Below are positions 45,615 to 55,850 of a stretch of 64,000 bases of DNA, piece by piece. How positions within the stretch are numbered: position 1 is the first letter of the stretch; each line of letters begins with the position of its first letter. Under the pieces are notes generated by a model that did not search any database, was not told the origin of the DNA, and worked only from the letters and a program-made list of their open reading frames with translations. A program made the position numbers and the translations under genes. The stretch comes from Bog-756 sp963727075 (GTDB lineage: Bacteria > Actinomycetota > Acidimicrobiia > Acidimicrobiales > RAAP-2), in the NCBI GenBank assembly GCA_963727075.1, contig CAVSET010000003.1, forward strand, positions 1 through 64,000. The letters run 5' to 3'.

Positions 45615-45929
45615 TCAGCCGGCGGGGCGGATCGAGGTGATGGCGATCGTCGAGTACCGCTGGCGGTGGCCCCACCTGGTCGACTGGTTCGACTTGCTCT
45701 TGTAGGTGAAGCCCCTGATCTTCGGACCGAGCTCCTCACCCATGACGGTGGCCGTCACCGACGAGCCGGCCAGCTCGGCCGGGGTGGCGAGGACGGTGTC
45801 GCCGTCGACCACCAGCACCGGCGCGAAGGTCACCTCGGCGCCGGGGTCCTCCCCGAGCAGCTCGACGCGCAGGGTCTGGCCCTCGGCCACCCGCTCCTGC
45901 TTGCCCCCGGTCTTGATCACGGCGTACAT
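45615..45929 (-). CDS. rplU: 50S ribosomal protein L21
   Basis: A 104-residue large-subunit protein. It starts YAVIKTGGKQERVAEGQTL and ends with YKSKSNQSTRWGHRQRYSTIAI, both typical. There is no Shine-Dalgarno. A -10-like TAAGCT (45939-45944, minus strand) overlaps the rne stop and lies nine bases before the ATG, so an extra, nearly leaderless promoter is possible. Confidence 0.96.
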   Translation of the reverse strand: MYAVIKTGGKQERVAEGQTLRVELLGEDPGAEVTFAPVLVVDGDTVLATPAELAGSSVTATVMGEELGPKIRGFTYKSKSNQSTRWGHRQRYSTIAITSIRPAG

Positions 45930-45941
45930 GAGGGAGAGAGC

Positions 45942-47881
45942 TTACCGCTGCGGGTCCTCGAATACGATTCCGCGGCCACCGCAGACCTCGCACGTGGTGG
46001 ACATCGACTCGATCAGACCCTCGGAGACCCGCTTGCGGGTCATCTCCACCAGGCCCAGCTCCGAGATGTCGAACACCTGGGTGCGCGTCTTGTCCCTGGC
46101 CAGGGCGGAGCGCAGGGCACTGCCCACCTTGTCCCGGTTCTCCTTGATCTCCATGTCGATGAAGTCGATCACGATGATGCCGCCGATGTCCCGCAGCCGG
46201 AGCTGGCGGGCGACCTCCTCGGCCGCCTCCAGGTTGTTGCGGTAGACCGTCTCCTCGAGGTTGGTGGTGCCCACGTTCTTGCCGGTGTTGACGTCGATGA
46301 CGCGTGAGCGCCTCGGTCCGGTCGATGACCAGCGACCCACCCGAGGGCAGGTAGACCTTGCGGTCGAGGGCCCGGTGGAGCTGCTCGTGGACGTGGTAGC
46401 GCTCGAAGACCGGCAGCGCCTCGGCCTCGGGGTCGAAGTACTCGACCCGGTCGGCCAGCTCGGGGTTGACCGCACCGACGTACTCGCGCACCTGGTCGTA
46501 CAGGGCCAGGTCGTCGATGACCACGGCCCGGTACTCGCGGTTGAGCTCCTCGCGGATGACCCGGACGGCGATGGCCGGCTCACGGTAGAGGAGGGCCGGT
46601 CCCTGCCCCTTGACCGACACGGCGGCCATCGCCTCCCACTGCTCGACCAGCCGCTCCACGTCGTTGCCCAGCTCCTCGGCGCTGGCGCCGGCGGCGGCGG
46701 TGCGCACGATCAGGCCGTGCCCCTCGGGGCGGACGGCGTCGACGATCCGGCGCAGCCGCTTGCGCTCGCCGTCCTCCAGTCGCTTGGAGATCCCGTAGGC
46801 CGTGCTGTTCGGCACCAGCACCACGAACCGGCCGGGCAGCGAGACCTCCTGGGTCAGCCGGGCGCCCTTGGCCCCGATCGGGTTCTTGGTCACCTGGCAC
46901 AAGATGGTCTGGCCCGGCCGCAGAAGCTGCTCGATCCTCGGCTGGGCCGACGACGTCTCGACGTCCTCGGTGTCGTAGCGGACGTCCCCGTGGTAGAGGA
47001 CGGCGTTCTTCGGCGTGCCGATGTCGACGAAGGCCGCCTCCATGCCGGGCAGCACGTTCTGCACCCGCCCCCGATAGATGTTCCCGTCGATCTGGGTGGC
47101 GTCGTCCGACGCCCGGGAGACGTAGTGCTCGACCAGGGTCCGCCCCTCGAGCAGGGCGATCTGGGTCATCTCCGGGCGGACGTGGACGCAGATCATGTAG
47201 CGCCCGACGGCCTTGCCCCGGCGCTCCCTCCCGCCCCGGCGTCCTTCGGCCCGGGCCGCGCCCTCGGTGGGTGCCGGGCTGACGGCGGTGGTCCCGCCCG
47301 AACCGTTCCTCGAGCGGCCGCCCCCCTCGCCGCCCGAACGCGGCTTCGAGCGCCCGCCGCCACCCGACCGGCCCGGACCACCCGGGTTGGCCGGTGAGCC
47401 GGAGCGGCCGCCGTTCTTCCCCCCCGGTGCCACCACCGCCGGTCCGGCACCGGCCGGCGCGGGGCGGGCCGGCCGGGTGTCACCGATCTTCGGGCGTGGG
47501 GGTTCGGCCCCCGATCCGGCCGGTGCCGGTGCGGCCGGGACGGCCGGGGACGCCGGGGTGACCGAGGCATCGGGAGCTGCGGTCACCGGGGGCTCGGCCG
47601 ACCTGGTCGGTCCCTCCCCGGGACCGGCCCCCCCGGGTCGACCCCGTCCACGCCCACCCCGCGAACCGCGGCGACGCCGGCTCTGGCCCCCTCCTCCCGG
47701 TCCTCCCGGGCCGGAGTCCGGGGCCGGGGCGGTCAGCCCGTCAGTTCCCGAACCCTCCGGGCGCAGACGGTTCGGCCACGACGGCCGGCCCACCGGTGGT
47801 GGAGCCCTCTTGGGTCGCGGTGGGCCCGGGCGGTGGATCCGCCGGGACACCGACCGGTCGACCGGTTGCTGCATCTGACAT
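45942..47881 (-). CDS. rne: Ribonuclease E/G, one clear and one possible frameshift
   Basis: Endoribonuclease of rRNA processing and mRNA decay. The long Pro/Gly/Arg-rich N-terminal region (about 225 residues) resembles actinobacterial RNase E. The S1 domain includes GNIYRGRVQNVLPGMEAAFVDIG. The catalytic domain has VRPEGHGLIVRTAA and, after a one-base surplus near 46300, VIDVNTGKNVGTTNLEE and IIVIDFIDM with the catalytic acidic residues, then the Zn-link CEVCGGRG. ATG 47881 (MSDAATGRP) has an AAGGGA site, but its frame stops after 46 codons unless one base is dropped near 47757. ATG 47874 is in the main frame but poorly placed for the ribosome-binding site. With both corrections the product is 645 residues. 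Confidence 0.9.
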
Positions 47882-47902
47882 CGAATTCCCTTCTGATACT
47901 GC

Positions 47903-48727
47903 TCATGAGGCACGCTCCAGGGCGTGCGCGGCGCGGTCGGCGCCCGCCAGGCGGCTCCCCCATGGAAGGGGTTCCGCGCGGATGCCGTCGCGCTCGATCC
48001 ATTGTTGTGTCCTACATGCCCGGTCGATCACCGGGGTTCCCGCTGAGCCGTCAATTCCTCTGGGGCGGGCCGGGTGCGTCTCTGCGGCCGGCCGGCCGCA
48101 GGCCACCAGGCCCCGGACCAGCTCGATCGGCCGAACGCCGCGGGGTTGGGTGGCCAGCTCGGCCACCAGGCGGACCGTCGTCGCGCCCCTCCCCCCGGTA
48201 TCCGGGCCTGGTCCGTCGGCGACCGCCAGGGCCAGCACCGACGGTCGCAGGTCGTCCTGCTCGACCCGGCCCTTCCGCTCTCGGGTGACCAGGACCGAGG
48301 GGGCGGCCAGCAAGGCCGCCACCTGCCCCTCGAGGTCGGCCGGCGTCACCCCGGCCAGGTCCATGGTCCACGAGCACGACGTGACCTGCTGCTGAAGCGA
48401 GTCCCGCCCCGGTTCGAGGGGGGCGGCCACCTGCACCACGATGCCGTCGGGCAGCAGGGGGGTCAGGCCCGGCGCCAACGACTCCACCTCGATCCCCGAG
48501 GTCTCGGGGCGGCGGGGGTCGAGGACCACGTCGAGGTACTCGGCCTCGGACTCGCACCCGGTGGGCAGGGCCAGGCCGAAGCTGAGCTGGGGCCGGGGCG
48601 AGAAGCCCTCGGTGTAGGCCAGCGGCATCCGGGCCCGCCGGAGGGCCCGCTCCCACATGCGGGCCACGTCACGCTGGCTGGTGAAGCGGACCTTGCCGAG
48701 CTTGGCGAAGCGAAAGCGGATGCGCAC
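47903..48727 (-). CDS. TIGR03936-family protein (DUF2344), radical-SAM partner
   Basis: A family of unknown biochemical role that is almost always encoded next to, or fused with, a TIGR03960-type radical SAM protein. It begins VRIRFRFAKLGKVRFTSQRDVARMWERALRRA-type sequence and has YTEGFSPRPQLSFGLALPTGCES, its hallmark. GTG 48727 starts one base after the radical SAM stop. Product 274 residues. The pair sits directly upstream of rne, as in Streptomyces, suggesting a link to RNA processing, which is inference only. Confidence 0.9.
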   Translation of the reverse strand: MRIRFRFAKLGKVRFTSQRDVARMWERALRRARMPLAYTEGFSPRPQLSFGLALPTGCESEAEYLDVVLDPRRPETSGIEVESLAPGLTPLLPDGIVVQVAAPLEPGRDSLQQQVTSCSWTMDLAGVTPADLEGQVAALLAAPSVLVTRERKGRVEQDDLRPSVLALAVADGPGPDTGGRGATTVRLVAELATQPRGVRPIELVRGLVACGRPAAETHPARPRGIDGSAGTPVIDRACRTQQWIERDGIRAEPLPWGSRLAGADRAAHALERAS

Positions 48728-48728
48728 C

Positions 48729-50810
48729 TCAGCCTGTCCCCTCTCCGGCCCCGACCACGGCCTTCCGGTCCGACCGACTGGCCGGAACGGCGCCGGACGG
48801 CGCCGTCGGGAGAAATCGTACCGGCACCTGGCCCCCAGTTGAGAGATCCTGGCCGGTGCCCTGGCTGCCGCCGGCCGGGGGCAGGGCCGAGGCCACCACG
48901 TGCTCGACCCCGAAGCCGGTGCAGGCTCCGCAGTCGTAGCAGGGCGTCCACCGACAGTCCGGGAGGCCATGGGCGGCCAGGGCGTCCAACCAGTCCTGCC
49001 AGAGGAAGTCGCGGTGCAATCCGGCCGAGAGGTGGTCCCAGGGCAGCACCTCGTCCTCGGTCCGGTGCCGGTAGACGCCGTCCTCGAGGGACATCCCGTG
49101 GTCAGCCAGCGCCTCGGTCCACCGTGACAGGTCGAAGTGCTCGGACCATTCCTGGAAGGTCCCGCCCTTGCGCCAGACCTGCTCGATGACGGCGCCCATC
49201 CGGCGGTCGCCCCGGCTGGCCAGGCCCTCGACCGCGGTGGCCTTCGGGTCGTGCCAGCGGACGGTGAGGCCCCGCACCGGGCGGGCGGCGTCGCGGATGA
49301 GATGGACCTTCCGGGTCAGCTCCTCGATGGTGTTCTGGCCGAACCACTGGAAGGGCGTCTGCGGCTTCGGGACGAAGCCCCCGACCGAGGCGGTGACCGT
49401 CACCCCTTTGTGGTAGCGCCGCCCGATGGCCACACACTGCTTGGCCAGCTGGACGATCCCGAGGGTGTCCTCGTCGGTCTCGGTGGGCAGGCCGACGAGG
49501 AAGTAGAGCTTGACCCGCCGCCATCCCTGGCTGAAGGCGGCGTCGACCGCGGCGTAGAGGTCCTCCTCGCGGATCAGCTTGTTGATCACCTGGCGCATCC
49601 GCCACGTCCCACCCTCGGGGGCGAAGGTGAGCCCGGTGCGCCGCACCCGCTGGATCTGGGCCGCCGTCCCGACGGTGAAGGCGTCCACCCGGAGGCTCGG
49701 CAGGCTGACCGACACCTGCCCCGAGCAGGCCGGGTCGTCGATGATCGAGGTGACGGTGTCCTCGATGCCCGAGTAGTCGGCGCTGGACAGCGAGGTCAGC
49801 GCCACCTCGTCGTAGCCGGTGCGGGCCAGCCCCTCCGCCACCATGGTGCGCACCTGGTCGGCCGGGCGCTCGCGCACCGGGCGGGTGATCATGCCCGCCT
49901 GGCAGAACCGGCAGCCGCGGGTACAGCCCCGGAACAGCTCGACGTTGAGCCGGTCGTGGACCACCTCGATGAGCGGCACCAGCTGGTGTCGCGGGTAGGG
50001 CCACTGGGCCAGGTCGGCGATGGTCCGCTTCTCCACCCGGTCGGGGAGCTCGGCCCAGCGCGGGGTGGTGCCGGCCAGGCGGGGGGTGGCGGGCGAGGAG
50101 ACCCCGCCGGCGGCGCCCACCCCGCCGGCGGCGTAGTGGGCCTCGTAGCAGGCCGGCACGTAGACCCCGGGCACCCGGGCCAGGGCCTCCAGCAGGGCCG
50201 GGCGCGACCCGGCACCGTCCCCGGCGACCCGTTCCCCCGCCCCGGTCAGGTGGGCGGCCATCACCTCGTTCATCTCGCCGACCACCTCCTCGCCGTCGCC
50301 GAGCACGAAGCAGTCCACGAAGTCGGCCAGGGGCTCGGGGTTGAAGGCACAGTGGCCGCCGGCGGCCACGATGGGGTCGGCGGCGGTCCGGAGCGCGCTC
50401 TGGACCGGTACCCCGGCCAGGTCGATGAGGTTGAGGACATTGGTGTAGACGAGCTCGGCGGAGAGGTTGAAGGCGAGGACGTCGAAGGCCCGGGCCGGCA
50501 GGTGGTTCTCGAGCGAGAAGAGCGGCACGCCGGCCGAGCGCATGGCCGCCTCCATGTCCACCCACGGCGCATAGGCCCGCTCGGCCAGGGCGTCCTCCCG
50601 CTCGTTGAGGATCTCGTAGAGGATCTGGAGCCCCTGGTTGGGCAGCCCGATCTCGTAGGTGTCGGGATAGACGAGGAGCCACGAGACCGAACCGGGCCCG
50701 TGCTCGGGAGACTGGGCGCCGAGCTCGCCTCCGATGTAGCGGGCGGGCTTCTCGACCTGGGACAACAGCGGTTCGACCCGGGACCAGAGTGACTCCATCT
50801 CCCCCGTCAT
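48729..50810 (-). CDS. TIGR03960-family B12-binding/radical SAM protein
   Basis: The N-terminal half resembles a B12-binding fold (VSWLLVYPDTYEIGLPNQGLQIL) and contains VAAGGHCAFNPEPLADFVDCFVLGDGEE. The radical SAM domain has the 4Fe-4S motif CTRGCRFCQAGM, then LTSLSSADYSGIE and LTFAPEGGTWRMR. The C-terminus carries CRWTPCYDCGACTGFG, another likely metal site. About 693 residues from ATG 50810. The reaction is unknown. It is coupled to the DUF2344 gene downstream. Confidence 0.92.
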   Translation of the reverse strand: MTGEMESLWSRVEPLLSQVEKPARYIGGELGAQSPEHGPGSVSWLLVYPDTYEIGLPNQGLQILYEILNEREDALAERAYAPWVDMEAAMRSAGVPLFSLENHLPARAFDVLAFNLSAELVYTNVLNLIDLAGVPVQSALRTAADPIVAAGGHCAFNPEPLADFVDCFVLGDGEEVVGEMNEVMAAHLTGAGERVAGDGAGSRPALLEALARVPGVYVPACYEAHYAAGGVGAAGGVSSPATPRLAGTTPRWAELPDRVEKRTIADLAQWPYPRHQLVPLIEVVHDRLNVELFRGCTRGCRFCQAGMITRPVRERPADQVRTMVAEGLARTGYDEVALTSLSSADYSGIEDTVTSIIDDPACSGQVSVSLPSLRVDAFTVGTAAQIQRVRRTGLTFAPEGGTWRMRQVINKLIREEDLYAAVDAAFSQGWRRVKLYFLVGLPTETDEDTLGIVQLAKQCVAIGRRYHKGVTVTASVGGFVPKPQTPFQWFGQNTIEELTRKVHLIRDAARPVRGLTVRWHDPKATAVEGLASRGDRRMGAVIEQVWRKGGTFQEWSEHFDLSRWTEALADHGMSLEDGVYRHRTEDEVLPWDHLSAGLHRDFLWQDWLDALAAHGLPDCRWTPCYDCGACTGFGVEHVVASALPPAGGSQGTGQDLSTGGQVPVRFLPTAPSGAVPASRSDRKAVVGAGEGTG

Positions 50811-50925
50811 CCTAGGGGGCGCGAGCCGGAGCCCGGTTCCGGAGCCCGGCTCGCCAGCCTGGGGCGCCGGGTCCGGTGCGCGGCACGAGCGGGAATGGGC
50901 GGCCGGGGCGGCCCCGATGCCCAGC

Positions 50926-53151
50926 TCAGCCGGCGTTGGAGGCGGCCGGGGCCGGAGTGGTCGAGCCGGAAGACGCGGTGGTCGCCGTGGTCGTCGTGGT
51001 GGTGGGGCCCGGCAGCGGCACGGGCTGGGTGGACTGCACCACCGGCTGCGACGGGGGGATCCCCGGGGCGGTGACCGGATGGGAGGCCAGGTAGTTGAAG
51101 ATCTGGCCGACCACGGGGGCGGAGGCGGTGGCGCCATAGCCGGCCTGGTCGATCACGCAGACCACCACGTACTGGGGGTTGGCGGTCGGGCCCCAGCCCA
51201 CGAACCAGGCGGTCGGCTCCTTGCCGATCACCGTGTCGGCGGTGCCCGTCTTGCCGGCCACGCCGCCGGGGAACGTGCCCAGTCCCGGCACACCGTAGGC
51301 GGTGCCGTCGCTGCTGTTCACCGCGCCTTCGAAGCCGGTGAGCAAGGCCTGCCGGTTGGCCGGGGACATCGGGACGTGGCCGGTCACCTGGGGGGCGAAC
51401 CGCTTCACCACGCTCCCCGAGGGGGAGACGAGGGCCGCGGCCACTTGGGGGGCGTACCGGGTGCCGCCGTTGGCAAACGTGGCGTAGGCGACGGCCTGCT
51501 CGATCGGGGTGATGTACGTCCCGCCCTGCCCGAAGGCCATCTCGATGTTCTCGCCGGTGTACCAGGTGGTGTTGGGGAACGCTTTGGGGTTGGCGGCATG
51601 GAGCTTCATCCGCTCGGGCTGGCTGTCGACCCGGCCCTGGACCTCACTCGGCAGGTCGATGCCGGTCAGCTGGCCCAGGCTGTAGGCGGCCGCCTGGTCC
51701 TGGATCGGAGTCTGACCGAACTGGGCAGCCTTGGCGTAGAAGAGGTAGCCGAGGTTGTAGAAGAAGTCGTCGCTCGAGACGGTCAGGGCCGAGGAGACGT
51801 TGTAGGTGTTGCCGGTGGGCTCGCCGGCGTTGTCGTGGAACACACAGGTGGTGCTGTTGTACTGGCAGTCCGGCGTCTTGAAGGTCCCCGAGTCGTAGTA
51901 GCCGAAGCTCGGGCTGATCAGTGCGGTGTTGAGGGCGGCGGTGGCCGTGTTGAGCTTGAAGGTGGAGCCGGGCGTGTACGTTCCCTGGATGGCCCGGTTG
52001 AGGGTCGGCTCCATGCTGGTGGGCCCGAAGAGCTGCGCGTTCTGGGCGGCGCTCAGCCCCCCCACCCACTCGGCCAGGTTGTAGCTCGGATAGGACGACA
52101 TGGCATAGACCGATCCGGTCTGGGGGTCCATGACCACCACGGCCCCTTCGGTGGCGGCCGGGTAGCACCCGGCATTGTTGTTGCACTGCTTGTCGAAGGA
52201 GTTGCGTAGGGTGGCGATCTGGGAGGCCAGCGCGCTGTCGGCCACCTGCTGCAGGTTGGTGTCGATGTTGGTCACCAGGTTGTCGCCCGGGCCGGCCGGC
52301 GTCGACTTGAGGGTGCCGACCACCCGGCCGTGGGGGTCGACCTCCAGCTGCTGGCGGCCGGGGACACCCCTCAGCTCCGTCTCGTACTGGTACTCGAGCC
52401 CCGACTGCCCGAAGGCGTCCCCGGCCTGGTATCCCTGCGACTGCCGGGCCTTGAGCTCGGCGGCGTTGATCGTCGAGACGTACCCGAGCGTCTGGGCGGC
52501 GGGATAGCCCGACTGGGCCGGTCCGGGCAGTTCCAGCTGGGGGTAGGTGCGCTCGGTGGTCTGCACCGAGGACACCCCGGGGAAGTCGTCCTGGTGCTCC
52601 TTGATGTAGAGGATGTCCGACAGGGGGGCCTTGTCGAGGACCGGCACCGGCTTGTAGGGGCTGAACCGCCTGTCGGACATGGTGGCGTCGATCTGGGCGG
52701 TGGTCTGGCCGATCAGGGCGGCCAGGCGGCCCACCACCTCGGGGTGCTGCTCCGCGGCCACCTGCGACAGGGTGATCTGCTCCACCACCTGGTTGTTGAC
52801 CAGCGGGTTCCCGTAGCGGTCGAGGATGAGGCCGCGGGTCGGTTCGACGGCCACCGAGCGGATCTGGTTGGCCGACACTGCGTGGGCGGCGGCCGGCGCC
52901 TGGAGGACCTGCAGGGTCCAGAGGCGCAACCCGAGCAGGGCGAACAACCCGGCGACGATGATCCCGGTGACCCGGAGCCGCAGCCCGGGGCGGGCGGCGC
53001 GGGTGTCGGGGGCGTCGAGCACCGCGTCGACCGAGAACCGGCTCTGGCGGAGCTTCGGTTGGCGGGCCTGCTTGCGGTGGGTAGTGCGCGGCTTGCTAGG
53101 ACGGAGGTAGAGACGCGAGCCCTTGATCGGATGACGCAGGGAGCGGCTCAC
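50926..53151 (-). CDS. mrdA: Penicillin-binding protein 2 (transpeptidase of the elongasome)
   Basis: Cross-links peptidoglycan during cell elongation with MreBCD. A cytoplasmic basic N-terminus precedes one membrane segment (VTGIIVAGLFALLGLRLWTL). The PBP dimerisation domain has TRGLILDRYGNPL. The transpeptidase has the SxxK motif STFK, SSD in the SxN position and KTG in VAGKTGTAD. The C-terminus is Pro/Thr/Ser-rich. GTG 53151 has a GGAG four bases upstream; an in-frame TTG 53169 is the alternative. The rodA gene that normally follows is missing. Confidence 0.93.
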   Translation of the reverse strand: MSRSLRHPIKGSRLYLRPSKPRTTHRKQARQPKLRQSRFSVDAVLDAPDTRAARPGLRLRVTGIIVAGLFALLGLRLWTLQVLQAPAAAHAVSANQIRSVAVEPTRGLILDRYGNPLVNNQVVEQITLSQVAAEQHPEVVGRLAALIGQTTAQIDATMSDRRFSPYKPVPVLDKAPLSDILYIKEHQDDFPGVSSVQTTERTYPQLELPGPAQSGYPAAQTLGYVSTINAAELKARQSQGYQAGDAFGQSGLEYQYETELRGVPGRQQLEVDPHGRVVGTLKSTPAGPGDNLVTNIDTNLQQVADSALASQIATLRNSFDKQCNNNAGCYPAATEGAVVVMDPQTGSVYAMSSYPSYNLAEWVGGLSAAQNAQLFGPTSMEPTLNRAIQGTYTPGSTFKLNTATAALNTALISPSFGYYDSGTFKTPDCQYNSTTCVFHDNAGEPTGNTYNVSSALTVSSDDFFYNLGYLFYAKAAQFGQTPIQDQAAAYSLGQLTGIDLPSEVQGRVDSQPERMKLHAANPKAFPNTTWYTGENIEMAFGQGGTYITPIEQAVAYATFANGGTRYAPQVAAALVSPSGSVVKRFAPQVTGHVPMSPANRQALLTGFEGAVNSSDGTAYGVPGLGTFPGGVAGKTGTADTVIGKEPTAWFVGWGPTANPQYVVVCVIDQAGYGATASAPVVGQIFNYLASHPVTAPGIPPSQPVVQSTQPVPLPGPTTTTTTATTASSGSTTPAPAASNAG

Positions 53152-53206
53152 GGCGCTCCAGTATCCCAAGTCCGGTGACGGGGCGGTACGCGCGCCCGGC
53201 GCCGCC

Positions 53207-53743
53207 TCACCGGAGCACCCCGGAGGAGACCACCGACGTGGGCACCCCCTCGGTCGAGGCCCGGGGCAGGGCCCAGGCCACCACCCGCATGGCCGGGAGG
53301 GCCAGGACGGCGTTGGTCACCGCCACCAGCACCACGATCCGGGCCAGGTCGACGTGGAGCATTTGGGGTTGACCGAGTACCGAGCCGAGGAGGGCGTAGG
53401 CCACCTCATAGAGGGCGCTACCGGCCAGAGCGGCGACCAGGGGCAGCCAGAGGGCCGTCCGGTCGAGGGCCACGGTGGCCAGGCCGACGCCGAAGCCGAG
53501 GAGGCACCCGACCAGGGCGGACAGCCCGAACGGGGTGGGCAGGAACAGGTCGGAGGCCAGCCCGGCGACGAACCCCATCGAGGCGCCCCGGCCGGGGCCG
53601 CCCACGATGCCGGCGACGATGGGCAACAGGACCATGATGTCGGGGTGCACCCCCCCGACCCGGATGTCGAGGATGAGTGTCTGCTGCACGGTCACGAACA
53701 GCGCCAGGACGAGGACCACCCGCATGGCCGCCCGCGTCGTCAA
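53207..53743 (-). CDS. mreD: Rod shape-determining protein MreD
   Basis: A membrane protein of the elongasome. Five or so hydrophobic segments cover most of its 178 residues, with HPDIMVLLPIVAGIVGGPGRGASMGFVAGLASDLFLPTPFGLSAL-type pattern characteristic of MreD. TTG 53743 is the start, with GAGGAGG six bases upstream. It lies ten bases after mreC. Confidence 0.9.
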   Translation of the reverse strand: MTTRAAMRVVLVLALFVTVQQTLILDIRVGGVHPDIMVLLPIVAGIVGGPGRGASMGFVAGLASDLFLPTPFGLSALVGCLLGFGVGLATVALDRTALWLPLVAALAGSALYEVAYALLGSVLGQPQMLHVDLARIVVLVAVTNAVLALPAMRVVAWALPRASTEGVPTSVVSSGVLR

Positions 53744-53753
53744 CGGATCCTCC

Positions 53754-54587
53754 TCACGACGAAGGCGTCCACAGCACGACGGACACGTAGCGGAGATGGG
53801 CCAGATCGGCCAGGGGTTGGAGGGTCACCGACTCCTGTGACGCATTGGCACCGGTCTTGGCCGACACCACCGAGGCCACCGGGATGCCGGCCGGGAAGAT
53901 GGCGCCCTGGAGCCCGCTGGTGGTGAACACCTCGCCCGGGGTGAGGGGTGTGTTGGAGGGGACCAGGTCGGCGGCCAGGGGCTTGCCCGAGCCCTCGCCG
54001 GTGAGCACGGCCAGCGAGCCCGGGCCGTAGCGGACCCCGACCGAGGATTGGCCGTCGGTGATGAGGCGCACGGTGGCCGTGTTGTGGTTGGCCTGGACCA
54101 CCTGGCCGACCAACCCACCGGCCCCGACCACCGGCATGTCGAGCTGCACCCCCTGGCCCCGGCCGACGCCAATGTCGATGGTGGCGGCGAAGTCGCTCGT
54201 CCCGTAGTTGGTCACCTCGGCCGGCACCGTCTGGAGGTTGCCGGTGAAGGGCAGGTTGAGGATGGCGCTCAGCTGCTTCATGGCTTGGTCGGCGTCGGCC
54301 TGCGAGCGCTGCTGCAGCTTCAGGTGATCGATCTCCTGCTGGAGCTTCTGGTTCTGCTGGCGGACCGCGCCGTAGTGGACCGAACCGGCGAGGAAGCTGC
54401 CGATGGGCTGGATCACGTCGTTGACGCCGGCGCGGATGGGGGCGAAGGCGTCGGCGGCCACCGACTTGACCCCCGAGGTGATGCGGTGGAACCCGCCCCG
54501 GGCGTCGAGGGTGATGATGGTCACCGACGCCAGCACCAGGACGAGCAGCGTGGTACGAGGGCGGCGGGAGCGCCGCGACGTCGCCAC
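53754..54587 (-). CDS. mreC: Rod shape-determining protein MreC
   Basis: A periplasmic-facing scaffold of the elongasome, anchored by one N-terminal membrane segment (TLLVLVLASVTIITLDARGG). A coiled-coil (YGAVRQQNQKLQQEIDHLKLQQR) precedes the beta-rich domain, which has the VQLDMPVVGAGGLVGQV and RLITDGQSSVGVRYG segments typical of MreC. 277 residues, GTG start. Confidence 0.93.
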   Translation of the reverse strand: MATSRRSRRPRTTLLVLVLASVTIITLDARGGFHRITSGVKSVAADAFAPIRAGVNDVIQPIGSFLAGSVHYGAVRQQNQKLQQEIDHLKLQQRSQADADQAMKQLSAILNLPFTGNLQTVPAEVTNYGTSDFAATIDIGVGRGQGVQLDMPVVGAGGLVGQVVQANHNTATVRLITDGQSSVGVRYGPGSLAVLTGEGSGKPLAADLVPSNTPLTPGEVFTTSGLQGAIFPAGIPVASVVSAKTGANASQESVTLQPLADLAHLRYVSVVLWTPSS

Positions 54588-54608
54588 TGGGTGTGCGACC
54601 TCAGGTCG

Positions 54609-55640
54609 TCAGCGAGCCGACGAAGTGATGAGGACCTGTTTCAGGGCCTCGAACTCCTCGAGGCACTGTCCACTGCCTATGGCCACGCAGTTGAGGGGGT
54701 CACGGGCGACCACGATGGGCATCCCCGTCTCCTGGGTGAGCCGGCTGTCGAGGCCGTGGAGGAGGGCCCCACCGCCGGTCAGCACGATGCCCTGCTCCAT
54801 GATGTCGGCGGCCAGCTCCGGCGGGGTGCGGTCCAGGGTCACCTTGACCGCGTCGACGATGGCCGAGACGGGCTCGTCGATGGCCTTGCGGATCTCCTGG
54901 GTCGAGATGACCACCGTCTTCGGCAGCCCGGTGACCAGATCACGGCCCCGGATCTCGGCGTGGAGCTCTTCCTCGAGCTCGTAGGCCGAGCCGAGGGCGA
55001 TCTTGATCTCCTCCGCGGTGCGCTCGCCAAGGGCCAGGCTGTACTCCTTCTTCACGAACGAGACGATGGCCTCGTCCAACTCGTCCCCGCCTATCCGGAT
55101 CGACTGGCTGGTCACGATGCCACCGAGCGAGATGACCGCCACCTCGGTGGTCCCACCGCCGATGTCCACCACCATGTTGCCGGTCGGCTCGTGGACCGGC
55201 AGCCCGGCACCGATGGCCGCGGCCATCGGCTCCTCGATGATGTAGGCCTTGCGCGCGCCGGCGTACTCGGCCGCCTCCATCACCGCCCGTTGCTCGACGC
55301 CGGTGATGCCGGACGGGACACAGATCACCATCCGAGGCTTGGCGAAGCGGCGCTGGTGCACGCGGTGGATGAAGTAACGGAGCATCTTCTCGCAGATCTC
55401 GAAGTCGGCGATGACCCCGTCCTTCAGGGGGCGGATGGCCTGGATATGGCTCGGCGTGCGGCCGATCATTCGCTTGGCCTCGGCCCCCACGGCCAACGGT
55501 CGCCCGTCCTTCACGTTGACGGCCACCACCGAGGGCTCGTTGAGGACGATGCCCCGGCCGCGCACGTACACCAGGGTGTTGGCGGTCCCGAGGTCGACCG
55601 CCATGTCACGGCCGAGGAGCGAGAAACTGTTGTCGCGCAT
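54609..55640 (-). CDS. mreB: Rod shape-determining protein MreB
   Basis: The bacterial actin that positions the elongation machinery. It has DMAVDLGTANTLVYVRGRGIVLNEPSVVA, the phosphate loops MVVDIGGGTTEVAVISLGG and VLTGGGALLHGLD, and the usual 343 residues. ATG 55640 with GGAGGAG about ten bases upstream; the TTG just before is not needed. First of mreBCD-mrdA. The 210 bp upstream, toward ndk, presumably hold the promoter; I could not identify it with confidence. Confidence 0.96.
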   Translation of the reverse strand: MRDNSFSLLGRDMAVDLGTANTLVYVRGRGIVLNEPSVVAVNVKDGRPLAVGAEAKRMIGRTPSHIQAIRPLKDGVIADFEICEKMLRYFIHRVHQRRFAKPRMVICVPSGITGVEQRAVMEAAEYAGARKAYIIEEPMAAAIGAGLPVHEPTGNMVVDIGGGTTEVAVISLGGIVTSQSIRIGGDELDEAIVSFVKKEYSLALGERTAEEIKIALGSAYELEEELHAEIRGRDLVTGLPKTVVISTQEIRKAIDEPVSAIVDAVKVTLDRTPPELAADIMEQGIVLTGGGALLHGLDSRLTQETGMPIVVARDPLNCVAIGSGQCLEEFEALKQVLITSSAR

Positions 55641-55850
55641 CAAGGATGCACTCCTCCGTCAGTAATGGTCCGAGACTTCGTGAGTGCGGGGTGAGCACAC
55701 CTCGGCTCAGCTGCACTCGTGTTTCGAATGACAGCCTGATTGCGCCCCTCAGGCTAGGGGACAAGTCGGGTGGGCACAAGGTCGCCCGGCTCGGGACCCC
55801 GAGGTGGTCGATCCGCCGTTCCGTGGCCGGCCGGCGACGGCCGGACCTCC

